A stretch of 7,899 nucleotides of DNA from Nitrososphaerales archaeon TH526 (GTDB lineage Archaea; Thermoproteota; Nitrososphaeria; Nitrososphaerales; Nitrososphaeraceae). The position numbers and the translations under genes are program-made. Below, in pieces: positions 1 to 5,266 of this stretch. Location of the stretch: the NCBI GenBank assembly GCA_014523665.1, contig JAATVR010000328.1, positions 1 to 7,899 of the forward strand, given 5' to 3'. Position 1 is the stretch's first letter, and each line of letters opens with the position of its first letter. The notes beneath the pieces were generated by a model. The model saw nothing but the letters and a program-made list of their open reading frames with translations. It was not told the origin of the DNA and did not search any database.

Positions 1-174
1 GAATTAACAACAGGAATACAAGATTTTAGAAGAAAGTTTGAAGGTGCTGAGGAACATGTTGGAAATAGACCTATGGTAAAACGGGAATATGACCAAGCTT
101 TAGCAAGGTTGAGAGAGGCAGAAGTAGCTGTTTCTGCTTTTGTAGATGTGTATGATGATGAATCAAGAAAATAA
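1..174 (+). CDS. C-terminal end of a helical hypothetical protein (partial)
   Basis: An open frame runs from the first base to a TAA at 172-174, giving 57 residues and no start inside the window, so the gene begins to the left. The visible part is strongly charged and looks alpha-helical: an Arg/Lys/Glu-rich stretch (DFRRKFEGAEEH), then EYDQALARLREAEVAVSAF with a hydrophobic repeat typical of an amphipathic helix or coiled coil, and an acidic tail DDES. There are no cysteines and no membrane segment. I do not recognise the family. No T-rich terminator follows the stop. The gene points in the same direction as the hydrolase at 429, but 254 bases and a clear TATA box separate them, so they are probably separate units. 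The frame is convincing; the function is unknown. Confidence 0.7.
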   Translation, partial: ELTTGIQDFRRKFEGAEEHVGNRPMVKREYDQALARLREAEVAVSAFVDVYDDESRK

Positions 175-259
175 GTAAATGGTTACCAATTCAGAATGAA
201 GTAGCAGCAGATGTTACTACCTCAACACCATAAAACTAGACTTGTAACTTGACATTTTC

Positions 260-268
260 TTTATAAAG
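260..268 (+). promoter_or_regulatory. TATA-box-like element with no gene directly behind it
   Basis: The sequence TTTATAAAG is a close match to an archaeal TATA box. Transcription would begin near 288-292. The nearest real start on this strand is the hydrolase ATG at 429, so the element would give a leader of about 140 bases or a separate short RNA. The hydrolase has its own better placed TATA box at 402-407, so this would be a second upstream promoter if it is used at all. Confidence 0.35.
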
Positions 269-322
269 GAGTGAGTAATAATTATACTTAATTAACCGCA
301 ACATTCAGATAATGTGTTTCTC

Positions 323-338
323 ATTCAAACATTTGAAT
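323..338. promoter_or_regulatory. 16-base palindrome upstream of the hydrolase promoter
   Basis: ATTCAAACATTTGAAT consists of two perfect 7-base arms around a central CA. It lies about 64 bases before the hydrolase TATA box and downstream of the element at 260-268. Its size and symmetry fit an operator for a dimeric winged-helix regulator, but no second copy was noticed elsewhere in the window, so the role is inferred from shape alone. Confidence 0.35.
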
Positions 339-401
339 ATCAAAATAATGCTCTAGTTGCGTGAATTATGATAACCTATATTTACATACCCAGATCCATA
401 G

Positions 402-407
402 TATATA
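402..407 (+). promoter_or_regulatory. TATA box of the hydrolase gene (leaderless type)
   Basis: The motif TATATA in the context AGTATATACAA sits about 25 bases before the ATG at 429. In archaea transcription begins about 25 bases after the TATA box, so the mRNA would begin at or beside the ATG. No Shine-Dalgarno sequence precedes the ATG, which agrees with a leaderless message. Confidence 0.6.
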
Positions 408-428
408 CAATATCCAAGGTAACACGAT

Positions 429-1079
429 ATGCATGACTTCATATCCCCTGACAATAAGCATTCAGCTTTGATAATCATAGACGTCCAACGTGATTTTGCG
501 TTGTCTGGTTCCAATGCTGAAATTCCTGGGACAATGCAGACAGTACAGTATATCCAGATACTTGTAAAAGCTTGCAGAAATCTTGGCCATCCAATTATTC
601 ATGTTGTAAGACTATACCATCAAGACGGTTCAAACGTCGACCTATGCAGAAGAGAGGCTATGATGAATGGGAAACAAATGGTAATTGCCGGGAATGTTGG
701 CGCTGAAATTGTGGACGAACTTAAGCCTTCTGCTGCTACAAGATTAGATTCAAGTCTTTTGTTGTCAGGCCGCCTCCAACATATTGGTCCTATGGAGTGG
801 ATCATGTACAAGCCAAGGTGGGGTGCATTTTACAGAACTCCTCTGGAGGAACATCTGCGCGACTTAAGTGTTAATACCGTGATTATAGCTGGATGTAATT
901 TTCCTAATTGCCCTAGAACAACCATTTATGAAGCAAGCGAACGAGACTATAGGATTGTTTTAGCACAGGATGCCACCTCACAAATATATGAAAAGGGTTT
1001 AGAAGAGCTGAATAGCATCGGAGTATCGGTAATGGATACAAGCAAATGCATAGACTGGTTAGGTCCACAAAAGTACTAA
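429..1079 (+). CDS. Cysteine hydrolase, isochorismatase family
   Basis: A 216-residue cytoplasmic protein, a usual length for the isochorismatase-like hydrolases, which act on amides, imides or enol ethers through a Cys-Asp-Lys triad. The fold marks are in order: the first strand ALIIIDVQRDF with catalytic Asp18; a lysine in MYKPRWGAF (Lys128) in the usual place; and the nucleophile region VIIAGCNFPNCPRTTIYEA with Cys161, followed by the typical E-R-x-Y-R-I-V-L-A-Q-D-A stretch. The cis-peptide motif that normally reads G-x-x-T-N-x-C here reads G-C-N-F-P-N-C, with Pro in place of Thr, so the substrate pocket may differ. The substrate (nicotinamide, N-carbamoyl compound, ureidoacrylate or other) cannot be told from the sequence. 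The start at ATG 429 fits the TATA spacing. The gene is not visibly tied to a pathway by its neighbours. Confidence 0.88.
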   Translation: MHDFISPDNKHSALIIIDVQRDFALSGSNAEIPGTMQTVQYIQILVKACRNLGHPIIHVVRLYHQDGSNVDLCRREAMMNGKQMVIAGNVGAEIVDELKPSAATRLDSSLLLSGRLQHIGPMEWIMYKPRWGAFYRTPLEEHLRDLSVNTVIIAGCNFPNCPRTTIYEASERDYRIVLAQDATSQIYEKGLEELNSIGVSVMDTSKCIDWLGPQKY

Positions 1080-1126
1080 TGGATATCGGTAAGCCTTAGA
1101 TCAGCATAACTAGAGATGACCGTGAA

Positions 1127-1258
1127 GTGGGAGTTCACTCCCGATCTCCTGAACTTCTAAGCAAACAGATTATTCTAGTTGTTAATACAGCAATTTCTTT
1201 GGCATTGATTCTAGTTTCGATGATATCTTTGGTTGTTAATCGAATATCTCATAAGTGA
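1127..1258 (+). CDS. Possible 43-residue single-TM protein
   Basis: A short frame opens with GTG 48 bases after the hydrolase stop and ends in TGA at 1256-1258. It predicts a polar N-terminus (about 14 residues ending SKQ), one clear membrane segment of about 23 residues (begins IILVVNTAISLALILVSM) and a short basic tail NRISHK, which is the layout of a small N-out, C-in membrane protein. No ATG exists in this frame before the membrane segment, and neither a good Shine-Dalgarno site nor a TATA box at the right distance is visible, so it would have to be co-transcribed with the hydrolase. The hydrophobic block with charged ends is hard to dismiss, but a frame this short can arise by chance in AT-rich DNA. 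Confidence 0.35.
   Translation: MGVHSRSPELLSKQIILVVNTAISLALILVSMISLVVNRISHK
1130..1143 (+). other. Short hairpin after the hydrolase gene
   Basis: GGGAGTTCACTCCC folds into a stem of five to six GC-rich pairs with a tiny loop. No T tract follows, so it is not a classical intrinsic terminator. It lies at the front of the possible small membrane-protein frame. It may be an RNA 3'-end structure or a protein-binding site. Confidence 0.3.
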
Positions 1259-1288
1259 GCTGGGTTTGGGACTCGCACAAGCTGATCT

Positions 1289-1297
1289 AAAAAAAAA
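1289..1297 (-). terminator. Oligo-T terminator of the cbtB-cbtA operon
   Basis: Nine consecutive A bases on the plus strand give a T9 tract on the minus strand, about 18-26 bases beyond the cbtA stop. A simple T tract without a strong hairpin is the normal intrinsic terminator in archaea. It lies where the minus-strand operon meets the plus-strand hydrolase region and would stop transcripts from running into it. Confidence 0.7.
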
Positions 1298-1314
1298 TTT
1301 CTAGAACTCATTTA

Positions 1315-2052
1315 TTATACAGTGCTGAGTTTAGGTGCCCTAGTTTCATGGGGCTTTACTGCATCCCAGAATGAACCTAACAGAATACCTAACACTCCCC
1401 AAAAAATTCCCATTGTTATTGTAGTTACAATCCTGAAGTTCATTAGCAAATCAGATGATATTCTGATCTCATCGGGATTTGCAGGCAATACTACAAATGC
1501 CAATGCAATAATCACAACATAGATTGTTGGCACAATAATTTTCCTCGACTCTTTGCGCGTTTGGCCTAACCTTCTATAAAGTAATGCAACTCCCAAAGCA
1601 GTAAATCCAGAAATTACCAGCATGCCAATATACAAGCTTTCTCTGTATTCGATAGTCTCAGGGTCTCCAACAGCTGGAGGATTTGCAGGATACTTCAATG
1701 CAGGAATCAAGAATATTACTAAAAACATGATTCCAGCAAGGATTAGTCCTTTCTTCTTGTTGTTGGATCCGGGAAGAGAATCCCTAGAGTAGATATAGAC
1801 TATTCCAAATAATGCAGATATTGAAGTACCCAAAATTGTTCCCGCAACAATCTCCCCGCCTTTCTGCCATAAGCGATACTGTACAACCTCGTCTTGATCT
1901 ACAGGCTCACCAGATGCGATGGTATTTTGTACTTCGATCGCAATTGCCTGATCTATATATGGTTCAACCAATAGTTGATTGATTAAACCAAGTATAGTTC
2001 CTGCTATAGCTCCAGAAACAAGGGTTATTAGAATAAAAGCAATGGTTTTCAT
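1315..2052 (-). CDS. cbtA: Cobalt transporter subunit CbtA
   Basis: A 245-residue integral membrane protein of the CbtA family, predicted to work with CbtB in cobalt uptake for cobalamin synthesis. The N-terminus has the family form: a first membrane helix (IAFILITLVSGAIAGTILGL) followed by an acidic helix with LLVEPYIDQAIAIE. Further hydrophobic segments lie near residues 68-88, 102-120, 138-157, 172-191 and 210-230, giving about six helices in all. Length and layout match known CbtA proteins. It starts with ATG at 2052, 32 bases after the cbtB stop, in the same direction, so the two form an operon with cbtB first, the usual order. The C-terminus ends KPHETRAPKLSTV. The cobalt role comes from the family and from genome context of relatives, not from anything seen directly here. 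Confidence 0.88.
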   Translation of the reverse strand: MKTIAFILITLVSGAIAGTILGLINQLLVEPYIDQAIAIEVQNTIASGEPVDQDEVVQYRLWQKGGEIVAGTILGTSISALFGIVYIYSRDSLPGSNNKKKGLILAGIMFLVIFLIPALKYPANPPAVGDPETIEYRESLYIGMLVISGFTALGVALLYRRLGQTRKESRKIIVPTIYVVIIALAFVVLPANPDEIRISSDLLMNFRIVTTITMGIFWGVLGILLGSFWDAVKPHETRAPKLSTV

Positions 2053-2084
2053 TTCTCATCATTCTTGACGTAAACATATATAGC

Positions 2085-2303
2085 TTAATGGCAAGGAAAG
2101 CCAGCGGCGTGTCTTAGATCATGGTAGAATTCATGCGTCCACATGTCATCAAATGCCTTTTGTCCTTCTACTAGACTAAATAACTGTCCCTGATCATATC
2201 CTACAACAAATATGCCAAACAATAGTATAGCTAATAGTACGCCTATTGCAATTTTTGGTAGACCATGAGATTCCTTTACGATCTGCGTATTAACGGTAGA
2301 CAT
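2085..2303 (-). CDS. cbtB: Cobalt transporter subunit CbtB
   Basis: A 72-residue protein with one membrane helix (about residues 17-36, GVLLAILLFGIFVVGYDQGQ) and the hallmark CbtB tail rich in histidine, THEFYHDLRHAAGFPCH, whose His and Cys residues are the likely metal-binding site outside the membrane. The family is usually 60-75 residues long, so the gene is complete. It starts with ATG at 2303 and is the first gene of the operon with cbtA. A TATA box at 2332-2339 puts the transcription start about 7 bases before the ATG, so there is no room in the leader for a cobalamin riboswitch of the bacterial type. If the operon is regulated by metal or cobalamin, a DNA-binding protein is more likely. 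Confidence 0.9.
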   Translation of the reverse strand: MSTVNTQIVKESHGLPKIAIGVLLAILLFGIFVVGYDQGQLFSLVEGQKAFDDMWTHEFYHDLRHAAGFPCH

Positions 2304-2331
2304 TTAATTTAGCTACTAGACAGTAATCATG

Positions 2332-2339
2332 TATATAAA
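2332..2339 (-). promoter_or_regulatory. TATA box of the cbtB-cbtA operon
   Basis: On the minus strand the sequence reads GTTTATATACATG. The centre of the box is about 33 bases before the cbtB ATG, which places the start of the mRNA near 2310 and leaves a leader of only a few bases. The element is nearly symmetrical and could also be read on the plus strand. Confidence 0.6.
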
Positions 2340-2342
2340 CTC

Positions 2343-2531
2343 TTGGCCAGTTCATCCAACGCCTTTCTTTATGATGAGTATTTTCGTACAATACTTTTCA
2401 ATAAGGGGGTTTCATTGGATAAACTATCCTATGATCAATCTACAACAGTCTTTTCAATTTTTGAATGGGCAATTTATAGACCTACGAAGGGAAAAAATAG
2501 ATTACTACTAGATCCTGATTGTCTACAATAA
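2343..2531 (+). CDS. Doubtful 62-residue ORF, convergent with the cupin gene
   Basis: A frame beginning with TTG and ending in TAA at 2529-2531. The protein has a balanced, soluble-looking composition (for example FRTILFNKGVSLDKLSYDQS and FEWAIYRPTKGKNRLLLDP) rather than the skewed make-up of most chance frames. Against it: no ATG or GTG start, no Shine-Dalgarno site, and its last 50 bases overlap the 3' end of the cupin gene on the other strand. A nearly symmetric TATA element lies just before it, but that serves cbtB. It could be a tiny real gene, the relic of a longer one, or chance. I do not recognise a family. Confidence 0.25.
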   Translation: MASSSNAFLYDEYFRTILFNKGVSLDKLSYDQSTTVFSIFEWAIYRPTKGKNRLLLDPDCLQ

Positions 2532-2832
2532 ATCTGTGATGTACATCTGCAGGAACAAAGATAAAATCAGCTCTCTTAACAGGTTTTAGCTTACCTTTTA
2601 TTTCTATAAATCCTTTTCCTTCAACTACAAAATAGACCTCATTCACTGGATGGGGAAGTTGCGTATCTATCTCTCCCGTTCTAAGTCTAAGAATTCCCAA
2701 TTCGACGCCCTTGTTGTTAAAGACATTCAAGAAATAGTTACCAGTACCATTCAAGTCTGCAATTACCTTGTCAAGACCGACAAAATTATCTTCTTCCTCT
2801 TCCAATGATTCTATTACGCACTTTGCTAGCAC
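2482..2832 (-). CDS. Single-domain cupin protein
   Basis: A 116-residue small cupin, the usual length for a one-domain protein of this superfamily. Cupin motif 1 is visible as LPHPVNEVYFVVEGKGFIEI, with the metal ligands His and Glu and the closing Gly; motif 2 is FVPADVHHRFIVDN, with the third histidine. A beta-barrel that binds one divalent metal is therefore expected, in the cytoplasm. The substrate or function cannot be told: small cupins include isomerases, dioxygenases and sensors. The frame opens with GTG at 2832, but the TATA box at 2848-2854 predicts transcription from about 2825, so the TTG at 2805 just before the EEEED stretch may be the true start. It diverges from the DUF4443 regulator across a shared intergenic region, which makes control by that protein plausible. 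Confidence 0.85.
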   Translation of the reverse strand: MLAKCVIESLEEEEDNFVGLDKVIADLNGTGNYFLNVFNNKGVELGILRLRTGEIDTQLPHPVNEVYFVVEGKGFIEIKGKLKPVKRADFIFVPADVHHRFIVDNQDLVVIYFFPS

Positions 2833-2847
2833 TCTTGAATATATTTC

Positions 2848-2854
2848 TATATAA
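2848..2854 (-). promoter_or_regulatory. TATA box of the cupin gene
   Basis: The minus strand reads CTTATATAGAAATA. The box is only about 19 bases before the GTG at 2832, a little short for a start upstream of it. Either the mRNA is leaderless from a slightly atypical spacing, or translation begins further in, at TTG 2805. Confidence 0.5.
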
Positions 2855-2915
2855 GTTGAACCACTCTAAAATGCGATTGCGTTAATACCACAGCACCATA
2901 CACATGCAATAAATT

Positions 2916-2923
2916 CATATAAG
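2916..2923 (+). promoter_or_regulatory. TATA box of the DUF4443 regulator gene
   Basis: CATATAAG, in the context TTCATATAAGTACT, is centred about 36 bases before the ATG at 2956. This predicts a transcription start near 2946 and a leader of about 10 bases. It mirrors the cupin TATA box on the other strand, with about 60 bases between the two, a compact divergent control region. Confidence 0.55.
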
Positions 2924-2955
2924 TACTAATTCATAGCACATTACATCCAAAAGAG

Positions 2956-3600
2956 ATGCATATGTACGTAAAGGTTCTCCAAGAAACCTCAGGCAGATAT
3001 GCTCCAAGCAGAATTCTTTCCTTTGACATTGCACATGTATTCAAAACCTTTCAGCTCATAGAGGATAATGGTCATATTAGCAGAGATTTACTTTGTCAAG
3101 AACTCAATCTTGGCGAAGGATCGATTAAGACACTAATAAAACACTTGAAGATGCAAGACCTAATAGAGACTAGCAGAATTGGAACAAAGATGTCAGTTAA
3201 AGGCAATAGAATTTTTTCACACATATTATCATCTGTTCCAAGAGAATGTGTTCTTCCTAAATGTTCCGTTGCTTTGGGTAGATATAACTATGCAGTCTTA
3301 TTAAGACAACTGAACTTTGCGGTCAAGTCTGGAATAGAACAGAGAGATGCTGCAATAAAAATGGGTGCTTTAGGAGCTACCACGTTATTCTATACTAATG
3401 AAAAATTCATTATACCAGGAACTAAGTATGATGCACTAAAGAGAGAGCCTCATATTGAGGAATTGTTGATTCACAAGTTAGAGCCAGAGTATAGAGATGT
3501 TATAATTATCGGAAGTGATGATACTGACCAAAGAATTGCCGAGCTTGCAGCAAAGAATGCGGCGTTATTGACTGTAATGAACCACGAAAAACATATTTAG
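2956..3600 (+). CDS. DUF4443 winged-helix transcriptional regulator
   Basis: A 214-residue protein with an N-terminal winged helix-turn-helix and a C-terminal DUF4443 domain, a combination known from archaea, including Thaumarchaeota. The DNA-binding part spans about residues 20-75: a first helix FKTFQLIEDNG, then ISRDLLCQELNLGEGSIKTL as turn and recognition helix, then the wing SRIGTKMSVKGNRIF. The C-terminal half (about 95-214) contains DAAIKMGALGATTLFYTN and EYRDVIIIGSDDTDQRIAEL, which look like an alpha/beta domain, possibly ligand-binding; two cysteines (ECVLPKC) lie at the domain border. No ligand is known to me. ATG codons at 2956 and 2962 are both possible starts; the first is used here. 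It diverges from the cupin gene, its most likely target along with itself. Confidence 0.82.
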   Translation: MHMYVKVLQETSGRYAPSRILSFDIAHVFKTFQLIEDNGHISRDLLCQELNLGEGSIKTLIKHLKMQDLIETSRIGTKMSVKGNRIFSHILSSVPRECVLPKCSVALGRYNYAVLLRQLNFAVKSGIEQRDAAIKMGALGATTLFYTNEKFIIPGTKYDALKREPHIEELLIHKLEPEYRDVIIIGSDDTDQRIAELAAKNAALLTVMNHEKHI

Positions 3601-3608
3601 GATTTATA

Positions 3609-3614
3609 TTTTTT
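3609..3614 (+). terminator. T-rich terminator of the DUF4443 gene
   Basis: A T6 run inside the T-rich stretch GATTTATATTTTTTCC begins 9 bases after the TAG of the regulator gene. This fits the archaeal oligo-T terminator. No hairpin is needed or seen. Confidence 0.55.
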
Positions 3615-3663
3615 CCATTTCGTAAAGGTCTCAACTCCTGTTATGCCTCTAGACAATACTAGT

Positions 3664-4047
3664 CTATGGATTCGTCATCGAAGTTATTCTAATATTCCCT
3701 CTGCCTGCGGGTTCGTCTTTACTCTTGAGAAATAAATCGATTGATGCATTATTAACTTTCAATTTGATCTCAGATTCAGAATATCCCACACCTTCAAGTT
3801 TTTCTTGTTCGAATATTCTATTAGCTAATTCGATGACATCCAAATCATCATATATGCCAAATATATCGTGCAATTCAAAGTTATAAACCTGTAGTTCTAC
3901 TATCTTTTAAATCTGCTGCTTTCGATCTTCGTCACTTTTTGTAGGCGAAAAGAAGTCAAATATGGTTTGTCCATATGCTTGTTGAACCGATCCCAAGAAT
4001 ATCGCGGTGAAAACAAATACAGTAAGAACTAGTGCTCTGGTTATCAT
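3664..4047 (-). pseudogene. Secreted-protein gene interrupted by an in-frame TAA
   Basis: From ATG 4047 a frame runs 46 residues to a TAA at 3909-3907 and then stays open in the same frame for 80 more residues to a TAG at 3666-3664. The first part has a clear Sec signal peptide: MITR, a hydrophobic core ALVLTVFVFTAIFLG, and a cleavage region QQAYGQ like those of many thaumarchaeal secreted proteins. The part after the stop looks like protein (VELQVYNFELHDIF; VGYSESEIKLKVNN; SKDEPAGRGNIRI). Reading through the stop would give 127 positions, a reasonable small secreted beta-rich protein. The simplest view is a nonsense mutation (one base change from AAA, CAA or GAA) or a sequence error. Otherwise the 46-residue secreted peptide (3907-4047) is a gene of its own and the rest starts at TTG 3873. 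The family is not recognised. Confidence 0.55.
3907..4047 (-). CDS. 46-residue secreted peptide (intact first part of the broken gene)
   Basis: Taken alone this is a complete small ORF, ATG to TAA. About 26 residues form a signal peptide ending AYG|Q, which would leave a mature peptide of only about 20 residues, QTIFDFFSPTKSDEDRKQQI. An A-rich stretch AGAAGAATAAGAA precedes the ATG, and a weak TATA-like GATAAAAGG lies about 37 bases upstream. Such a short mature product is unusual, which is why I prefer the reading that this is the front of an interrupted gene. The signal peptide itself is convincing. Confidence 0.5.
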   Translation of the reverse strand: MITRALVLTVFVFTAIFLGSVQQAYGQTIFDFFSPTKSDEDRKQQI

Positions 4048-4588
4048 TTCTTATTCTTCTCTAACAGCTTTTTCGTATCCTTTTATCAGTTTCAATAAGG
4101 CCTTTTCGATCTTCTTGCAAGCATATAATTGAATGCTACCATTCTCTAATATAGGAAAACATACTTTGGATATGAGCTAATGAATACCGCAGAAAGGGTC
4201 CTCTTGCAAATGCTACTAGGGGAAGAATCATGTCTAAGATTTATCAACTATGACATGAAGGTAAGAGGAGCATTGGTTCGTGTTACAAGCTCAGAGCCAC
4301 CCCCATCATAATATCTTAGGCAGCCTTTGATAGATACACGTGAGGTACAGCTATTTGAATAGCTAGACGATTTCAGGGATCGAAAATAATCTTTCATTCT
4401 TGTTTGTAGCCGCTGTTTCGACCATGTCTGTTAAAAGCGGTACTCCAGATATCTTACTTGTACAGCTAAATAGGTGAGGATAGTTATGAGATGTGATGTT
4501 ACTTTCAGACAGGGCGAGACATTAGGAATTAAACTTCAAAAAAAGAGAATGAAAAAAGAGAGGTCTAGAAAATTTTCTGCTTTCTCTC
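4048..4588. other. Gene-poor stretch with short open fragments
   Basis: I see no complete gene. On the minus strand two fragments look like protein but have no usable ATG start: 4521-4363 (contains TSKISGVPLLTDMVETAATN) and 4176-4051 (contains CKKIEKALLKLIKGYEKAVR), both in the same frame as the broken secreted-protein gene at 4047. A minus-strand frame at 4397-4248 and a plus-strand frame at 4180-4311 (43 residues, starting MNTAERVLLQ) overlap each other on opposite strands, so at most one is real. The stretch may be the remains of one or more decayed minus-strand genes. No tRNA or repeat is visible. Confidence 0.4.
4538..4557 (-). terminator. Tandem T-tract terminator of the surface-protein operon
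   Basis: Read on the minus strand there are a T6 run (4557-4552) and then a T7 run (4544-4538), about 30-50 bases beyond the TAG at 4589. Two oligo-T runs in a row are typical of a strong archaeal terminator and end the two-gene unit that starts at 5838. Confidence 0.65.
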
Positions 4589-5266
4589 CTAATTGGTCGC
4601 ATCTGAATCTAGGTTTATCTCTGCATTTTGGTACACTAGGAATGTGAAGAGCAGTGGTTGATTTGGATTGGCTACCGACCATACTGTAGACTGTGATTCT
4701 GGTTCGTCAATTTCTCCCTCTCGCGGTGTGGGGATATTTACTGGATAGTCTATGGGTGGGGAATTATCTAGTGATTCGTCATCGGCTAGGGGTGTGAATG
4801 ACTGGGCCTCTTCCGCACTCAATGAGCCGACTCCTGGCAATTCGGTGTCATTTGGTATATTTACTGCAAATAGAAACACCAGGTTTGGACTCAATGCTTT
4901 ATCTTTCAAGTTTCTGTAGTACTCGTTTTCATCCATAACGTGTGCGACCATTACATGAGTGAATATGTCTTTAGCAACAACGGTATTGTTTCCATTCGTG
5001 ATATCGGTCACCATTGCATGCCCATATAGAAATGCTTCATCATACAGTTGAGGTACATCTGATCTGTCTACATTAGAAGCTCCATGTTGGATCTGATTAA
5101 ATCCTACATCATTTACCATTGCGGCAAATTCTGGTTGTCTTGTTGGTAATGCAGAGTCTGCGCTATTCCAGTTTAGATCTGTTAGTGTTATCTTGTATTC
5201 ATGCCCTGCAATCTGGTGTGGTCCGTATGTTACCGGAGATGTATATGTTGCTTCATACGAGGTCAT
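4589..5266 (-). CDS. Acidic, secreted-looking protein, start overlapping the upstream stop (ATGA)
   Basis: From the ATG at 5266 this frame gives 225 residues, starting MTSYEATYTSPVTYGPHQIA. The start shares bases with the stop of the upstream gene (ATGA), as in translationally coupled genes. The composition is acidic, poor in lysine and rich in Asn, Asp, Thr and Pro, as in proteins that work outside the cell, but there is no signal peptide or membrane segment. Several histidines (GPHQ, GHEY, IQHG, YGHAM, THVMVAH) could bind metal. The C-terminal third is a Pro/Asp/Glu-rich linker (SPPIDYPVNIPTPREGEIDE) followed by a last strand-like LLFTFLVYQNAEINL. The frame stays open upstream to about 5326, overlapping the end of the first gene by 60 bases. 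One possibility is therefore that both frames once encoded a single secreted protein. I do not recognise the family. Confidence 0.7.
   Translation of the reverse strand: MTSYEATYTSPVTYGPHQIAGHEYKITLTDLNWNSADSALPTRQPEFAAMVNDVGFNQIQHGASNVDRSDVPQLYDEAFLYGHAMVTDITNGNNTVVAKDIFTHVMVAHVMDENEYYRNLKDKALSPNLVFLFAVNIPNDTELPGVGSLSAEEAQSFTPLADDESLDNSPPIDYPVNIPTPREGEIDEPESQSTVWSVANPNQPLLFTFLVYQNAEINLDSDATN

Noticed and set aside
620..811. Minus-strand frame inside the hydrolase gene
   Set aside because: It lies wholly within a well-supported gene on the other strand and shows no family signs.
1322..1522. Plus-strand frame inside cbtA
   Set aside because: Fully covered by cbtA on the other strand; no start signal and no recognisable protein features.
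2329..2511. Plus-strand frame starting MYINSWPVHP
   Set aside because: Overlaps the cbtB promoter and a second frame with more natural composition; rich in Phe, Trp and Met as expected for a chance frame.
4261..4310. GGTTCG-containing stretch as a tRNA T-arm
   Set aside because: No acceptor stem, anticodon arm or matching T-stem could be found around it.
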